From Caldilineaceae bacterium (lineage in GTDB: Bacteria; Chloroflexota; Anaerolineae; Caldilineales; Caldilineaceae), in NCBI GenBank assembly GCA_020634755.1, contig JACKBC010000020.1, positions 1 through 64,000 of the forward strand: a stretch of DNA of 64,000 nt. The letters run 5' to 3'. Both the position numbers and the translations under genes were made by a program. This document shows, one piece after another, positions 8,768 through 18,005 of the stretch. Positions within the stretch are counted from its first letter, which is position 1; each line of letters begins with the position of its first letter. The notes beneath the pieces were generated by a model. The model worked only from the letters and a program-made list of their open reading frames with translations. It ran no database searches and had not been told where the DNA came from.

Positions 8768-10039
8768 TTAGGCCAGCGATATATTTAGGTATGAGAGAGC
8801 CGCGTCGAGTGCTGGCAATTGCTCGGGCGATGTTTCGGTGAGCAATTCCCACGTTTCATACGGTGATAACCAGCGCGCTTCGCAATGATTTTCGTTGCCC
8901 ATCTCAACCGGGCCGGGACCAATTTCCGCCAGGTAGTAAAGAATTGTGCGCTCAATTTCGTGACCGCGAATCGAGGTGGTATATTCCAGAACGATCCGGC
9001 AGTCTTTGTGAATCTGCTCAACGGGCAATCCGGTTTCTTTGGTGAATTCACGCTGCGCGCAATCTAGGTTGCATTCGCCCGGTTCAACGCCGCCGCGCGG
9101 GAACTGCCACTGATCAGAGAAGAGATTGAAAAGCAATAAAAACTCGGGTCCGTTGTTGCCAATGCGATAGGGTATAAACCCCGCGCTGTGCTGGGCCAAA
9201 GGGCGATGACCGATTTCAATCGCTTGGGGTAAAGCTAACGTACCCGCATAGAGCGACTCTCCGACAATTACTCCCTCAATGTTGTAATGTTCTCGCGATT
9301 TAAGCTGCTTGATATCATTAATATCCTTAACACCCCCACTGGCAATCACATGTAGATCTGTTAGATCACCCAGGCGCGTTGTCTCAGCCAGATTGACGCC
9401 GCTTAGCGGCCCATTATGCGCAATATCATTGCGTGCAATATCGGTATAGATGACGCGCTCAATGCCCAAGCAGCGCATGTGATGTCCCAATTCAATGGCG
9501 CTTACTGCGTGTTTTTTCTGCCAACCTGCGCTGGTAATCTGACCATTGTGCGCATCAAACCTTACCACAAGTTTTTGTGGCCCCCAACGCAAGAGGGCGC
9601 TGCGCACCAATTCGGGGTTTTCTACCGCCGCCGTCCCCAGCACCACTCGATTTGCCCCCAATGTAAAAGCTAACTCAATATCGTCCAGCGTGCGTAAACC
9701 ACCGCTAAATTGGATGGGGACATTTACGGCCTGTTTGATTTCGTGTAGACATCGAAGGTTGGCGGATAAACTTTGCAGGGCGGTCTGATGGGGACTGGTG
9801 GGCTTCTTCTGACCAGGGCGCTGGATAAGCAGATTGGATGGACGCTGCAGCGCCTTCCAGTCAATACTGGCGGCTTCCAAGGCGCCATCCAGATTAACAA
9901 TGTGCAGCCATTCAGCACCTTGTGTTGCCCAATGTTTGGCAAGATGAATGGGATCAGTGCTCGTTGCTATGGCTGAGTTTTCTTCGTGTAGTCGAGAAAA
10001 GGCGCCATTTTGTAATCTGATTGCTGGGTAGATGATCAT
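8768..10039 (-). CDS. HisA-like TIM barrel fused to a Nudix hydrolase domain
   Basis: The product has about 423 residues from the ATG at 10039. The open frame continues upstream only into repeat DNA. Residues 1 to about 285 align with HisA, the ProFAR isomerase of histidine synthesis: MIIYPAIRL, FSGGLR, YTDIARND and ASGGVK are seen. The catalytic acid/base Asp8 of HisA (PAIDL) is Arg here (PAIRL), and the VDLDGA motif reads VNLDGA. The second catalytic aspartate region (RFDAHNG) is present. Residues from about 290 form a Nudix domain with the box G-x5-E-x7-RE-F-x-KE-x-GL, in which the first Glu of the usual EE is Lys. I infer that this is not the housekeeping HisA but a divergent paralog tied to hydrolysis of a nucleoside diphosphate-linked compound. 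No histidine genes are nearby. Confidence 0.85.
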   Translation of the reverse strand: MIIYPAIRLQNGAFSRLHEENSAIATSTDPIHLAKHWATQGAEWLHIVNLDGALEAASIDWKALQRPSNLLIQRPGQKKPTSPHQTALQSLSANLRCLHEIKQAVNVPIQFSGGLRTLDDIELAFTLGANRVVLGTAAVENPELVRSALLRWGPQKLVVRFDAHNGQITSAGWQKKHAVSAIELGHHMRCLGIERVIYTDIARNDIAHNGPLSGVNLAETTRLGDLTDLHVIASGGVKDINDIKQLKSREHYNIEGVIVGESLYAGTLALPQAIEIGHRPLAQHSAGFIPYRIGNNGPEFLLLFNLFSDQWQFPRGGVEPGECNLDCAQREFTKETGLPVEQIHKDCRIVLEYTTSIRGHEIERTILYYLAEIGPGPVEMGNENHCEARWLSPYETWELLTETSPEQLPALDAALSYLNISLA

Positions 10040-10054
10040 AGTAAAACCAATACT

Positions 10055-10134
10055 CAGTATACCGCAACGGTGTTGGCGAGCCAGATATCGGTCTCGCTTG
10101 GAGAATCCAACCCTCTCTTGCCATTGCGATCTAC
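10055..10134. repeat. Family-2 inverted-repeat element (copy 1)
   Basis: An 80-bp element begins CAGTATACCGCAACGGTGTT and ends TTGCCATTGCGATCTAC; the ends are inverted relative to each other. The same ends occur at 19943, 26025 and 38853 (opposite orientation). It abuts the family-1 element at 10140, and both lie just upstream of the HisA-Nudix start. Confidence 0.75.
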
Positions 10135-10139
10135 CAATA

Positions 10140-10224
10140 TAGGACTTACGCAAGCCTGGAGAAAAAATTTGCCCGGTCAGCTAAGCTGTGCTCCCCTGGT
10201 GGTTCACTGGCGCTGCGTAAGTCA
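10140..10224. repeat. Family-1 inverted-repeat element (copy 2)
   Basis: The element runs from TAGGACTTACGCAAGCCTGG to GGCGCTGCGTAAGTCA and has family-1 ends with a private centre. It follows a family-2 element with only 5 bp between them, so two element types have accumulated in the same gap. Confidence 0.8.
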
Positions 10225-10548
10225 TGCAATACTTTATGCGAACGAGTAGTACTTTTGCGCTGATGTAACCACTTTACCATAGATTTATTCACATGAACGT
10301 AATATCCCATGCTAAAGCGGCCATCCCGATTATTCAAGAGTGGCGATCTGCCAATTAAATGCAGCATTTGTCGTATTGAAATTTGTCCCAAACTGCCCTA
10401 TCGTTATTCATGGATTGTTGCGTTTTAAATGCTGTATGCGGTCCTCTGGGCCTAAATTGCAGTTGCTTTGGAAATGCGAATGGGCTCTGTGTAAACCCGG
10501 CATAAACTTTGTGTTTTCAAAGAGAGCTGCGTATAAAAGTAGAATTAT

Positions 10549-12870
10549 ATGTCTTTGCCGTTCCAAAAGAGTCACCCCACACAGACTAAGATCATATTCA
10601 AATTAGGTACTGCACCTATTGAACCTTTGCAATCAAATATTTCAATTGTTGTGTGGGCGATAACTTTGGGCATTGTGGCTATATTGATTGCCAGTATTGG
10701 CTGGCAATTACGTTCTGCTACGGGAACTGTCGATACCAAAGCTTCCGCCACCATCAATGGGGGGACGGCACTTTATGCCAGTGCAGAAGGTGGTGTGCAA
10801 GAAGTTGCCGCCGGCGCCGCTCTGCTGCTTTCTGTGGGCGACACCATTACCGCGACTACTGCCTCCATTCAGATCACGTACTTTGATGGTCAGACAACTG
10901 AATTGCTGCCTGGTGCCTCCATTACGATTCAACAGTTGGAAAATAGAGAAGGACGCACCGTTGTTGAAATTCTGGTGAACATTGGGCGTGTCTTCAATCG
11001 CATCAAGCGGTCGCTGCGCGACGGCGAAATGTTTCGGGTCAACACCCCCTCTTCCGCCGCCGCTGTACGCGGCACAGAGTTTATTGTGGAGACCCAAAAC
11101 GCCACGACCTCTTATTACGCCACCATGGAAGGGGTTGTGCGTGTCACAATGGGCAATGAGCACATTGATCTGCACGCCGGCGAGGAAGTACTGGCGATTC
11201 AGGGCCAACCATTGACGGTGCAACCACAAACGCAGACGACCTTCCCAAATGGTTTTGTATTCGCTGACCCACTACGGCCTAACAGCACTGCCTTATTTGA
11301 TGCCGCTGATGCTAATCTGGCCGCGGCAGTCAGTGCTGAGTTTGCGACTGAGCCCGAATCCTTGGGCGTGCAGCTCCAAGACCAAAGTCCCAGTCAGGCG
11401 CTCGACACGACAAGCGCCTTGAGCAATAATACGCTAACGCAGGAGCCAGCCGCAGATAGCTCTTTCCATGCCACTTTGTCGAATGCGTCCAGCGTTGACC
11501 CAGCCAATAGGGCCGGCGCGGAATTGGGCGCGTCGACTTTAGGGGAGGCATTGCTGCGTGGCGCCTCCGCCCAAACCGATGATGTAGTTGAGCAGCAGCT
11601 TGCCACGCTGCGGGCATCCATTGTGCAGCAGGTTATGATGGCGCAGCAGACCGCATTTGCCCAAAAGACGGCGGCGACCCAAGCGGTTACGGCAACCCCC
11701 CGGCCAACACGCACCCCGTTGACCGCCGGATCTGCACCCAAAACGCCTGCCGCGCGGCCATCGGTATCGACGCCAACTACACAGCCAACGGTTGTAACAT
11801 CACCACGTGGATCGGCGGCTACGCAGACGCCTGCTCTGTTCCCCAGCAATACATCAACGCCGACAATCGCGCCAACGGCAACCGCGCAACCAACCGATAA
11901 TAGCAACCGGCCAAGTCAGCCTACCAAAACAGCTACGCCAACCAATACACAGGTATCTCCGGCCACAGTCAAACCGACGCTGACACCGCCCCCGATGTTG
12001 ACGACAACCGCGTCGGCGACCGCTGGCGCAACGCCCTCTGCTACGCCGACGGATGTCCCATCGCCTGGAAATACCAATCAGCCTACGGCTGACCCTACCG
12101 CGCAAACCACAATTTTGCCGACATCAACGTCATTTTTGTCAGTTGACGAGAGTCCTGGCGCTATCGGTACATTGGCCGCCGAGCCGACTGCACCGCTGAT
12201 GGTGACACCGATACCGACTGTGGGGTTTGCGCAGACGGCAACCTCTGCATCTACATCTTTACCTGCGCCAATCGGTACGGCTACACCAAATCCAACTGCG
12301 CCCACCATGGTAACACCGACACCGACTGCAACTTCTGTGCAGGTAATACCCCCTATCGTTTCGTCTACGCCTGAGCCAACGGCTACATTGGCCGCTGCCC
12401 CCACGACTCTGCCCATGGTGACGCCGGCCCCCACATTAGATTCTATCCCGACAGATTCTATCCCGACGTCAACCCTTCTGGCCTCGCCTTCGCCTGCGTC
12501 AACGGCTACAGCTGGCCCGACACCAATTGCGACCTTTGTAGAGAACCCGACCCCAACCCTGATTGTTGTTCAGACAGAGACGCCTGTGGCATCGCCTGTC
12601 CCGACGTCAATGACCACACCCACCTTTGCGCCAACAGCCACATCTGTGGAGACGCCTCTTCCCTCACCCATCATAGTTACACCTACGGCATCCTCTGTTA
12701 TAATAGCGCCCACTGATGCTGAAACGTCGACTCCAGTAGTGATGGATACGCCCACCGTCTTTCCGCCGACGGCTACAGATAATCCAGCTACGCCTACCCC
12801 GGGAACAACGCGTCCAGCTCATCCTACACACCCGCCTACGCCGGAGCAGCGGGCCACACCAAAACCGTAA
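10549..12870 (+). CDS. Membrane-anchored FecR-domain protein with long Thr/Pro-rich tail
   Basis: The product has 773 residues. One membrane segment near residues 30-50 (VVWAITLGIVAILIASIGW) has a short cytoplasmic N terminus. A FecR-type domain follows, with VNTPSSAAAVRGTEFIVE as the diagnostic segment. From about residue 370 to the end there are roughly 400 residues made almost wholly of Thr, Pro, Ala and Ser in TPTPTAT-like repeats, typical of a cell-wall-spanning or glycosylated stalk. FecR domains in Gram-negative bacteria regulate ECF sigma factors. In this architecture the domain more likely has an extracytoplasmic structural or sensing role, and no sigma factor lies nearby. The ribosome binding site is weak. 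The stop codon directly touches a family-3 repeat. Confidence 0.8.
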   Translation: MSLPFQKSHPTQTKIIFKLGTAPIEPLQSNISIVVWAITLGIVAILIASIGWQLRSATGTVDTKASATINGGTALYASAEGGVQEVAAGAALLLSVGDTITATTASIQITYFDGQTTELLPGASITIQQLENREGRTVVEILVNIGRVFNRIKRSLRDGEMFRVNTPSSAAAVRGTEFIVETQNATTSYYATMEGVVRVTMGNEHIDLHAGEEVLAIQGQPLTVQPQTQTTFPNGFVFADPLRPNSTALFDAADANLAAAVSAEFATEPESLGVQLQDQSPSQALDTTSALSNNTLTQEPAADSSFHATLSNASSVDPANRAGAELGASTLGEALLRGASAQTDDVVEQQLATLRASIVQQVMMAQQTAFAQKTAATQAVTATPRPTRTPLTAGSAPKTPAARPSVSTPTTQPTVVTSPRGSAATQTPALFPSNTSTPTIAPTATAQPTDNSNRPSQPTKTATPTNTQVSPATVKPTLTPPPMLTTTASATAGATPSATPTDVPSPGNTNQPTADPTAQTTILPTSTSFLSVDESPGAIGTLAAEPTAPLMVTPIPTVGFAQTATSASTSLPAPIGTATPNPTAPTMVTPTPTATSVQVIPPIVSSTPEPTATLAAAPTTLPMVTPAPTLDSIPTDSIPTSTLLASPSPASTATAGPTPIATFVENPTPTLIVVQTETPVASPVPTSMTTPTFAPTATSVETPLPSPIIVTPTASSVIIAPTDAETSTPVVMDTPTVFPPTATDNPATPTPGTTRPAHPTHPPTPEQRATPKP

Positions 12871-13073
12871 GGCTCTTTTGGATCTCAGGAGATTGCCATA
12901 CTGGCCGCACTTCCGTCCTGGAAGCTGCCCCTGCGCCAGAGCGCGCCACAGGCGATGAAAATTCCGGCCTTCTTCGTGCGCGAACGCAGCCTATTTTCAG
13001 GGCAGAGGCCAATATGGCTTTGACTCGTGCGGAAGTTGCGAAAAAGGGGACCACGCGAGATCCCGTTGAGCCC
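12871..13073. repeat. Family-3 inverted-repeat element (long copy)
   Basis: The element begins GGCTCTTTTGGATCTCAG immediately after the preceding stop codon and ends GCGAGATCCCGTTGAGCC. Both ends and the internal CATACTGGCCGC ... TCCTGGA match the 80-bp copy at 36571-36650. This copy carries about 120 additional bases in the middle. The termini are imperfect inverted repeats (GGCTC....GGATCTC). Confidence 0.7.
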
Positions 13074-13092
13074 AAAATAAGAGGAGAATTGC

Positions 13093-13668
13093 ATGCCTTG
13101 GATTCAGCAGATACCGGTTGCCGACGCCACTGGTCTTCTAAAAGAGGAATTTGACGCCGCACTGGCGCGCGCCGGTCGCGTTTGGAACATTGTGCACATC
13201 ATGAGTCTCAACCCCAATGTTATGCGCGCCAGCATGAATATGTACAAGGCGCTGCTGCATGACGAATCGCCACTCAGCCGAGTGCAGCGTGAAATGTTGG
13301 CCACCGTGGTTTCGGCGGAACTCGCTTGTCCCTATTGAACGCAGGCGCACGCCTATGACCTCCGTGCCGAGGTCGAACAAACCGATGTGGCTGATGCGGA
13401 CCTGCTGGCGCACGCCGTGGCGACGAACTGGCGCGCCGCTTCTTTGTCACCGGCGGACTTTGCGCTGTGTGAGTTTGCCGCCAAGCTTACCCAGGAACAG
13501 CACAAGATGACACCTGCCGATTTGGACACGTTGCGTGGGCATGGCTTTAGCGACCGCGCCATCCATGATGCCGTACAGATTATTGGCTTTTTTAACTATA
13601 TTACGCGCATCGCAGATGCACTGGGTGTTGAGCTCGAGGATTTTATTCAGCCCTCTGGCAACGATTGA
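13093..13668 (+). CDS. Candidate selenoprotein: AhpD-like peroxidase with in-frame TGA at the CxxC cysteine
   Basis: One reading frame runs from the ATG at 13093 (GAGGAG 7 nt upstream) to the stop at 13666-13668, interrupted only by a TGA at 13336-13338. Translating it as selenocysteine gives 191 residues. The motif reads Cys79-Pro-Tyr-Sec82-Thr-Gln-Ala-His86, which is the CxxCxxxH active site of AhpD-family peroxidases. The paralog at 58121-58720 has Cys-Leu-Tyr-Cys-Leu-Ile-Ala-His in the same place. Coding continues normally after the TGA, with a C-terminal half (LRGHGFSDRAIHDAVQI ... FFNYITRIADALG) closely like that paralog. The second cysteine of the motif is the reactive one in AhpD, so Sec there is chemically sensible. 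A hairpin suited to a bacterial SECIS lies 18 nt after the TGA. The alternative is a pseudogene with a nonsense mutation that hit exactly this codon. Confidence 0.7.
13357..13374 (+). promoter_or_regulatory. Candidate bacterial SECIS hairpin
   Basis: GACCTC pairs perfectly with GAGGTC around the six-base loop CGTGCC, inside the coding sequence. The loop begins 24 nt after the TGA at 13336-13338 and has G as its second base. Known bacterial SECIS elements have a short stem whose apical loop lies roughly 16-37 nt after the UGA and carries a G in its first two positions. The fit is good but such small hairpins also occur by chance. Confidence 0.5.
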
Positions 13669-13745
13669 GGACATCAATAACACAAATCGAGTTTATATAC
13701 CTCATCAGCTGCGTTCTGGCTGATCGGATCCGAGTGTTCCTACCA

Positions 13746-13789
13746 AGGGGCGCAAGAAACGAGTCGAAGCATTCGTTTCTTGCGCCCCT
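13746..13789. terminator. Bidirectional terminator hairpin
   Basis: AGGGGCGCAAGAAACGA at 13746-13762 pairs with its exact complement at 13773-13789 over 17 bp, with a 10-nt loop. It lies between the candidate selenoprotein gene and the convergent BNR-repeat gene. Confidence 0.75.
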
Positions 13790-13806
13790 GCCGTTACAGA
13801 CCAACC

Positions 13807-16800
13807 TTACTCCCCAATCGCCGCTACGCCTGACGCATAAATCCCATTATTGAGCTGCATCAACTCCTCGCTCAACACATCGTCCAACTGCTCCAATTGG
13901 CTATCAATCTGGGCCATATACTCGTTGGCCAGTTCGCGAGCTTGCTTGGTCGGTTTGGCGTCGGCACTGCCCACAATGCTGATCACCGAGGAGAGCGCGG
14001 CGTTAAGGCGCACGCGCTGATTGAGGCCAAAGGTGTCCTTGTGCTCGCCGGGAATAATCAGCTCGCCTTCAATGGCGTCCAGCTTTTTGCCCAGGGCTTT
14101 GGCAACGGCGGCCAGCTCTTGCTTGCCGTCCGCCGTCAGGCGCTGGCCCCAATCGGTCACTTGCGTATTGACCTTGCGCAGGCGCGCCACCTGCTGGTTC
14201 AGCTCTGAAAGTTTGTCGCGGATTTGCAGCAGCAGCTTGAGTTGCGTCTCCAAATCGCCTTGCGAAATGGGCGAGCGCGGGTCGTTTACTACGTCGAACT
14301 GGGCGCGCTGCGTCTGGTCGCCCACCGTTAGTTCCACCTGATACGCACCCGGCAGCACCAGCGGTCCCTGATTGGCTTCACCGGCGGTCTTGTTGCCGGC
14401 CAGCCGTTCGGCGCCCGCATAGCGCAGATTCCACACAAAGCGGTTAACGCCCGCCTTGGCCGTAATCCACGGGCCGGGCTGCAGCTCTTTCTCTTTGTCA
14501 TCCAGGTCGTCGTAATTGGCGGGCTTGGGCGCAAATTCGCGGATCAGCGTTCCGTTAGCGTCCAGAAAGCGCAGCGACAGATTGGCGTCTGCCGCCGGTT
14601 CAGCATCCAGCACGTAATAGACAAGGGCGCCATTGGGCGCGCCGCGACCGGCATCCAGGAAGTTGCGTTCTACCTGACCGGTCGCATCTTTGGCAGCTAC
14701 AAAGGTCGCCGCTTTGGCCAGGCCGATGGCGTAATCTTTGCCGTCGCTGCCGGTCCAGGCGCCAAAGAGATCGGGCAGCAGCCGCCAGGTGGCGCGCGGC
14801 GTAAAGAGATGCGCGCCGTCGCCCGCTTGCGCCACCTGATGCAGCGGCGTCAGATCGTCTACAATCCAGAACGAACGCCCATGGGTGGCAACCACCAGAT
14901 CGTTGTTTTTAATGGTCAGGTCATAAATGGGCGCCACCGGCAGATTGGATTGCCAGCGCTGCCATGTGCTGCCGTCATCAAACGAAATGTAAAGGCCAGT
15001 CTCGGTGCCCACATAGAGCAGACCTGGCTGCTGCGGGTCGGCGCGGATGACGCGCGTAATTTCATCGGCCGGAATCGCGCCTTCGCCCGTACCGGTAATG
15101 GCGGTCCAGCTTGCGCCATAATCGGTGGTTTTGTAGAGATAGGGCGCGGGGTCGTCCAGCTTGTAGCGGGTGGCGGCCAGATAGAGCGTGGCTGGGTCAG
15201 AGGGCGACGGCTCGACGGTGCGGATGTAGCTCCATTCGGGCAGGTCGGGCGGCGTCACGTTTTGCCAGCTGGCGCCGCCATCGCGCGAAAGATGCACCAG
15301 CCCATCGTCCGAGCCGGCCCAGAAAACGCCCGGCTCATGGGGCGATTCGCGCAGCGTGTAGATGGTGCAATAGTGCTCGGCGCCGCTGGTGTCTTTGGTA
15401 ATGGGACCGCCCGACGCGCCCAGCTTGTCGGCGGCGTTGCGCGTCAGGTCCGGGCTGATGGCTTCCCAGCTGTGGCCCTCATCGCGGCTGCGGAAGACCA
15501 CGTTGCCCGCCGTGTAGAGCGTGTTGGCGTCGTGGGGCGAAAAGAGAATGGGGTAGGTCCACGGAAAGCGGTATTTTAGTTCGCCGGCGCCCATGCCGCC
15601 ATGCGCCTGCGGCCACACATTGACCAGCTGGATCTGACCGGTGGCGTGGTCATAACGCTGGAGGGCGCCACCGCCACCTGGGGAGCTGCCCACGGCGCCA
15701 ACATAGACGATGTTGCTATTCTCGGGATGCACGGCCATATAGCCGCTTTCGCCCGTGCCCGCTGGATAACAGTCGCTCCACACAATGGCGCCGTCATTGG
15801 TGTTGCTGGGCACGCTGACGCTGGAGTTATCCTGCTGGGTGCCGTAGACGCGATAGTGGGGCTGCTGGTTGTCGGTGGTGACGGTGTAGAACTGGGCGGT
15901 AAGCTGGTTGTAGATGCTGCTCCACGAGCGGCCGCCGTTGTACGAAATGTTGGCGCCGCCGTCGTTGCTCTGGATCATGCGCTGGTTGTTGGCGGGGTCG
16001 ATCCAGAGGTCATGGTTGTCACCGTGGGGCGTGGCGATACCGGTAAAGCTTTTGCCGCCGTCGGTTGACTTCCAGAAGCCCAGGTTATTGACGTAGACCG
16101 TGTCGGCATCCTGCGGGTCGGCAAAGACGTGCATGTAGTACCAGGGGCGATAGCGCAAATCTTGCTGGTCGGTGAGCAGCGTCCACGTGTCGCCAAAATC
16201 GTCGGAGCGGTAGAGCCCCGGCTTCTTGCTGGCTTCCACGAGCGCCCAAACGCGGCCGGCCTGCGCCGGTGAGGCGGAGACGCCGATCTTGCCGTAGATG
16301 CCGCTTTGGGGCAGCCCTTGGGCGCGTGAGATATCGCTCCACGTTTCGCCGCCGTCGGTCGATTTCCACAGGCCGCTATCCTCACCGCCGCTGGACAGCT
16401 CCCAGAAGTTGCGGTGCGCTTCCCACACGCTGGCATAGATGACCTGCGGGTTGTGCGGATCAAACGACACATCGACCGCGCCCGCTTTGTTGCTTTTGAA
16501 GAGAATTTTCTGCCAATTGGCGCCGCCATCGGTGGAACGATAGAGCCCGCGCTCCTCGTTTGGGCCAAAGGCGTGCCCCAGCGCCGCCACATAGACGTGA
16601 TCCGGATTCTTGGGGTGGATGCGGATTTCACCAATGTGGCGCGTCTGCGCTAAGCCCATGTGGCGCCAGGTTTTGCCGCCGTCAGTCGATTTGTAGACGC
16701 CGTCGCCGTGAGAGACATCGGTGCGGATGGTGCTTTCGCCCATGCCGGCGTAGATCACGTTGGGGTCCGAATTGGAGACGGTGAGCGCGCCCACCGAGGC

Positions 16801-17028
16801 AGTTTTGAAAAAGCCGTCGCTCATGTTTTGCCAGGTGGCGCCGGCGTCTTCGGTTTTCCAAACGCCACCGGCCACAGCGCCAAAATAGAAGGTGGCCAGC
16901 TTGGATGGATCACCGGCCACGGCGATGACGCGGCCACCGCGCGAAGGGCCAATGCAGCGGAACTGCATGGCGTCCAGCAGCTGTTGAGCGCGCGTGGGGG
17001 GTAACGAGGTTGGCGATGGTGTGGGCAT
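13807..17028 (-). CDS. Large BNR/Asp-box (sortilin/VPS10-like) beta-propeller protein
   Basis: The product has 1073 residues and no evident signal peptide. Residues from about 20 to 720 contain many Asp-box turns of the type S-x-D-x-G-x-x-W: KTEDAGATW, KSTDGGKTW, RSTDGGANW, KSTDGGETW, RSDDFGDTW, RSRDEGHSW, LSRDGGASW, KTTDYGASW and ISFDDGSTW, among others. This indicates two beta-propellers, as in BNR-repeat glycoside hydrolase-like and exo-alpha-sialidase-like proteins. The last 300 residues include a beta-sandwich-like part and a helical segment rich in Leu, Gln and Lys. Family members are often annotated as glycosyl hydrolases without biochemical proof, and I see no defined catalytic triad. 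It is a single gene, transcribed toward the terminator at 13746. Confidence 0.8.
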   Translation of the reverse strand: MPTPSPTSLPPTRAQQLLDAMQFRCIGPSRGGRVIAVAGDPSKLATFYFGAVAGGVWKTEDAGATWQNMSDGFFKTASVGALTVSNSDPNVIYAGMGESTIRTDVSHGDGVYKSTDGGKTWRHMGLAQTRHIGEIRIHPKNPDHVYVAALGHAFGPNEERGLYRSTDGGANWQKILFKSNKAGAVDVSFDPHNPQVIYASVWEAHRNFWELSSGGEDSGLWKSTDGGETWSDISRAQGLPQSGIYGKIGVSASPAQAGRVWALVEASKKPGLYRSDDFGDTWTLLTDQQDLRYRPWYYMHVFADPQDADTVYVNNLGFWKSTDGGKSFTGIATPHGDNHDLWIDPANNQRMIQSNDGGANISYNGGRSWSSIYNQLTAQFYTVTTDNQQPHYRVYGTQQDNSSVSVPSNTNDGAIVWSDCYPAGTGESGYMAVHPENSNIVYVGAVGSSPGGGGALQRYDHATGQIQLVNVWPQAHGGMGAGELKYRFPWTYPILFSPHDANTLYTAGNVVFRSRDEGHSWEAISPDLTRNAADKLGASGGPITKDTSGAEHYCTIYTLRESPHEPGVFWAGSDDGLVHLSRDGGASWQNVTPPDLPEWSYIRTVEPSPSDPATLYLAATRYKLDDPAPYLYKTTDYGASWTAITGTGEGAIPADEITRVIRADPQQPGLLYVGTETGLYISFDDGSTWQRWQSNLPVAPIYDLTIKNNDLVVATHGRSFWIVDDLTPLHQVAQAGDGAHLFTPRATWRLLPDLFGAWTGSDGKDYAIGLAKAATFVAAKDATGQVERNFLDAGRGAPNGALVYYVLDAEPAADANLSLRFLDANGTLIREFAPKPANYDDLDDKEKELQPGPWITAKAGVNRFVWNLRYAGAERLAGNKTAGEANQGPLVLPGAYQVELTVGDQTQRAQFDVVNDPRSPISQGDLETQLKLLLQIRDKLSELNQQVARLRKVNTQVTDWGQRLTADGKQELAAVAKALGKKLDAIEGELIIPGEHKDTFGLNQRVRLNAALSSVISIVGSADAKPTKQARELANEYMAQIDSQLEQLDDVLSEELMQLNNGIYASGVAAIGE

Positions 17029-17278
17029 GCGATTCTCCTGTGTATGAAAAGGGTAGGGCGGGCCTGGGTGAGTGATTAACCAATGACACAGATATTTGAG
17101 GAAATTCTGCGTAATCTTTGATAGATCTATTTTTCAATAACTCTCTAGGTTCTAATTAATGCTCCAGCCGCGCCGTGGTAACAGTATGTTGTAAGGTAAC
17201 GACCGTGAATTCGTATGATAGAGTGACAGATAATAGCTTAACATACAATTCCTGCTTGGACCGAACTTTGGAGGCTGA

Positions 17279-18004
17279 ATGCGCAGATTTTTGCACAGAT
17301 ATAACCAGCTCGATAAATGGGCTATCACCTGTGTGATGGGCCTGCTGATTGGCCTGTTGCTGGCTGGCATGAGTGCACGCGCCAGTTCCCCCACAGCCTT
17401 TCTATTGGGGGCGACTGGTGTTGGGTTCGATGCGCTTACCCAACAAGAGCAGGATCGCGTTCTGGCCGCTGCATTGTCGGCAAATGCCACTATGGTGCAT
17501 GCGGCTGATGCGGCGCAGGAAGTGTTGCTGGTGGAGCGTCATCAAGAGACCAAGGATGCATACCAAAGCGGCCATTGGGCGCGTCGTGGCGATGCTTATA
17601 TTTATGATTACGCCACCGATACGCTCACCTATGCGCTGATCAACCTGGAAACCGGCCAGGTTGATGCCAAGGAGGAGACCCAGTTTGTGCAGCTGCCCTT
17701 GACCGAAGGCGAAATCGACCGTGCGCTCGATATTGCCTATGCGGATGAGGCCCTGCGTACGAAATTGGCGGCGCTGTTTCTTGCCGTGAGCGGCGAACCT
17801 TTGGCCGATTTGAGCCAACTCAACGTGAAAGCGTTTGTGTTTCGGGCGGATAGTATGCCGGAGGATTTAAATGGGGCCGCGCGACAGTGTGGCCTGCACC
17901 GCTGTGCACAGCTTCTAATTTTTACCCATGATGATGTGGCTTTTGAGATGCAGCCCATTGTGGATCTTTCGTTTGGTCAGGTCGTACAGGTGTTGGGGCA
18001 ATAG
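17279..18004 (+). CDS. Exported protein, likely N-terminal domain partner of the copper amine oxidase downstream
   Basis: The product has 241 residues with an N-terminal hydrophobic segment (CVMGLLIGLLLAGMSARAS) that acts as a signal peptide or anchor. The mature part has PLTEGEIDRALDIAYAD and RRGDAYIYDYATDTLTYALINLETGQV-like stretches, which resemble the N2/N3 domains that precede the catalytic domain in copper amine oxidases. The next gene encodes only the catalytic domain and starts 2 bp after this stop codon. I infer that a normally single protein is split in two here. The role is probably structural, shaping the channel to the cofactor. Two cysteines near the C terminus (CGLHRC) could form a disulfide. 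Confidence 0.6.
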   Translation: MRRFLHRYNQLDKWAITCVMGLLIGLLLAGMSARASSPTAFLLGATGVGFDALTQQEQDRVLAAALSANATMVHAADAAQEVLLVERHQETKDAYQSGHWARRGDAYIYDYATDTLTYALINLETGQVDAKEETQFVQLPLTEGEIDRALDIAYADEALRTKLAALFLAVSGEPLADLSQLNVKAFVFRADSMPEDLNGAARQCGLHRCAQLLIFTHDDVAFEMQPIVDLSFGQVVQVLGQ

Positions 18005-18005
18005 C

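Noticed and set aside
12836..13162. Minus-strand frame across the family-3 repeat
   Set aside because: It is created by the repeat and overlaps the starts of real plus-strand genes.
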